From an uncultured Pirellulaceae bacterium (GTDB lineage Bacteria > Planctomycetota > Planctomycetia > Pirellulales > Pirellulaceae): 6,432 bases of DNA. The position numbers were made by a program, and so were the translations under genes. The stretch is taken from positions 1 through 6,432 of the forward strand of contig CAMYKF010000076.1 in assembly GCA_947258905.1 (NCBI GenBank). Direction: 5' to 3'. The notes below the pieces were generated by a model. That model was not told the origin of the DNA, ran no database searches, and saw only the letters and a program-made list of their open reading frames with translations. Shown piece after piece: positions 6,304-6,432 of the stretch; positions within the stretch are counted from its first letter, which is position 1, and every line of letters begins with the position of its first letter.

Positions 6304-6357
6304 ACCCTCCCCCCGGGAGGGTCGAAATCCCGGTTCCATCGGGATGAGGGGAGGGTT
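6304..6357 (+). repeat. Palindromic repeat element, copy C
   Basis: ACCCTCCC (6304-6311), loop CCC, GGGAGGGT (6315-6322) repeat the copy A dyad with only the loop changed. The inner hairpin ATCCCGG (6327-6333) / TCGGGAT (6339-6345) has A-T at its base where copy A has G-C, a compensatory change, and a G-U pair at the loop. The tail is GAGGGGAGGGTT (6346-6357). Same orientation as copy A. Confidence 0.85.
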
Positions 6358-6363
6358 GTTTAA

Positions 6364-6427
6364 GATCGTGCACGATCGGAATGCGTTCCGGCGCCAGTAT
6401 TGCTGCGCCTGACGACTGGTAGTCCAG
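6364..6427. repeat. Run of four adjacent small hairpins at the window edge
   Basis: In order: the perfect 14-bp palindrome GATCGTGCACGATC (6364-6377); CGGAA/TTCCG with loop TGCG (6377-6390); GGCG-C-CAG/CTGCGCC with one bulged C and loop TATTG (6390-6409); and CTGG/CCAG with loop TAGT (6416-6427), which competes with GACT/AGTC (6414-6424). They lie almost back to back. They may be another repeat family, a structured RNA, or the end of a convergent gene beyond the window. No function can be assigned. Confidence 0.5.
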
Positions 6428-6432
6428 ATTAA

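Larger units (their letters stand above)
6027..6432. other. Non-coding region of 406 bp rich in inverted repeats
   Basis: No gene is supported between the HhH gene stop and the right edge. The region starts with a T-run and a stable hairpin, then carries three copies of a C-rich/G-rich dyad element in alternating orientation, and ends with four adjacent small hairpins. I see no tRNA fold, no transposase fragment and no clear promoter. A minus-strand frame is open from the right edge to TAA at 6263-6265 (55 codons). It runs through one repeat copy and has no recognisable motif, so it is not called. Confidence 0.7.

Noticed and set aside
6119..6357. A CRISPR array
   Set aside because: There are only three copies, with alternating orientation, unequal inner sequences, no uniform spacers and no cas gene in the window.
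6263..6432. A minus-strand frame open from the right edge to TAA at 6263-6265, possibly the C-terminus of a convergent gene
   Set aside because: It is only 55 codons, runs straight through repeat copy C and the palindromes, and shows no known motif. Another minus-strand frame is also open here, so openness means little. Sequence beyond 6432 would settle it.

Overview
The window reads as a piece of a moderately GC-rich Gram-negative chromosome, and Planctomycetota is my best guess. Three things point there, all from memory and none confirmed by search: the DUF2267 protein followed by a helix-hairpin-helix (HhH) protein, the HhH protein's C-terminal domain, and the CCCTCCC/GGGAGGG dyad repeats after the last gene. 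All five recognised genes lie on the + strand. No rRNA, tRNA, CRISPR array, transposase or phage gene is visible.

Left region (46-4384): a tightly packed three-gene operon for a MacB/LolCDE-type ABC export system. It encodes a LolD/MacB-class ATPase, a long FtsX-type permease with two FtsX halves (8 predicted membrane spans, two large extracytoplasmic domains), and a membrane-anchored HlyD/MacA-type periplasmic adaptor. ATPase and permease are 17 nt apart, and the permease stop overlaps the adaptor start (TAATG). The ATPase would power the permease, and the adaptor would link it to an outer-membrane channel that is not in the window. The substrate cannot be read from the sequence.

Middle region (4385-4624): a 240-bp gap that separates the transporter from a second unit. 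It holds a good match to a sigma-54 (RpoN) -24/-12 promoter at 4510-4526 and, upstream, two 12-bp dyads with a shared core where an enhancer-binding activator could sit. The promoter points at a DUF2267 gene (4625-5050) with a strong ribosome-binding site. That gene is followed after 52 bp by a gene for a protein with the N-terminal HhH part of family X DNA polymerases but no polymerase catalytic domain (5103-6026). The two probably form one sigma-54-dependent transcript.

Right region (6027-6432): 406 bp without a supported gene, very rich in inverted repeats. It holds a perfect 9-bp hairpin close after the last stop codon, three copies of one structured repeat family in +,-,+ orientation, and a run of four adjacent small hairpins reaching the window edge. 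Copies A and C keep the inner stem while exchanging a base pair, and copy B has an unrelated insert that can still fold. This resembles a REP/BIME-like palindromic repeat cluster.

The most interesting items are the sigma-54 promoter with its dyads, and the repeat cluster.
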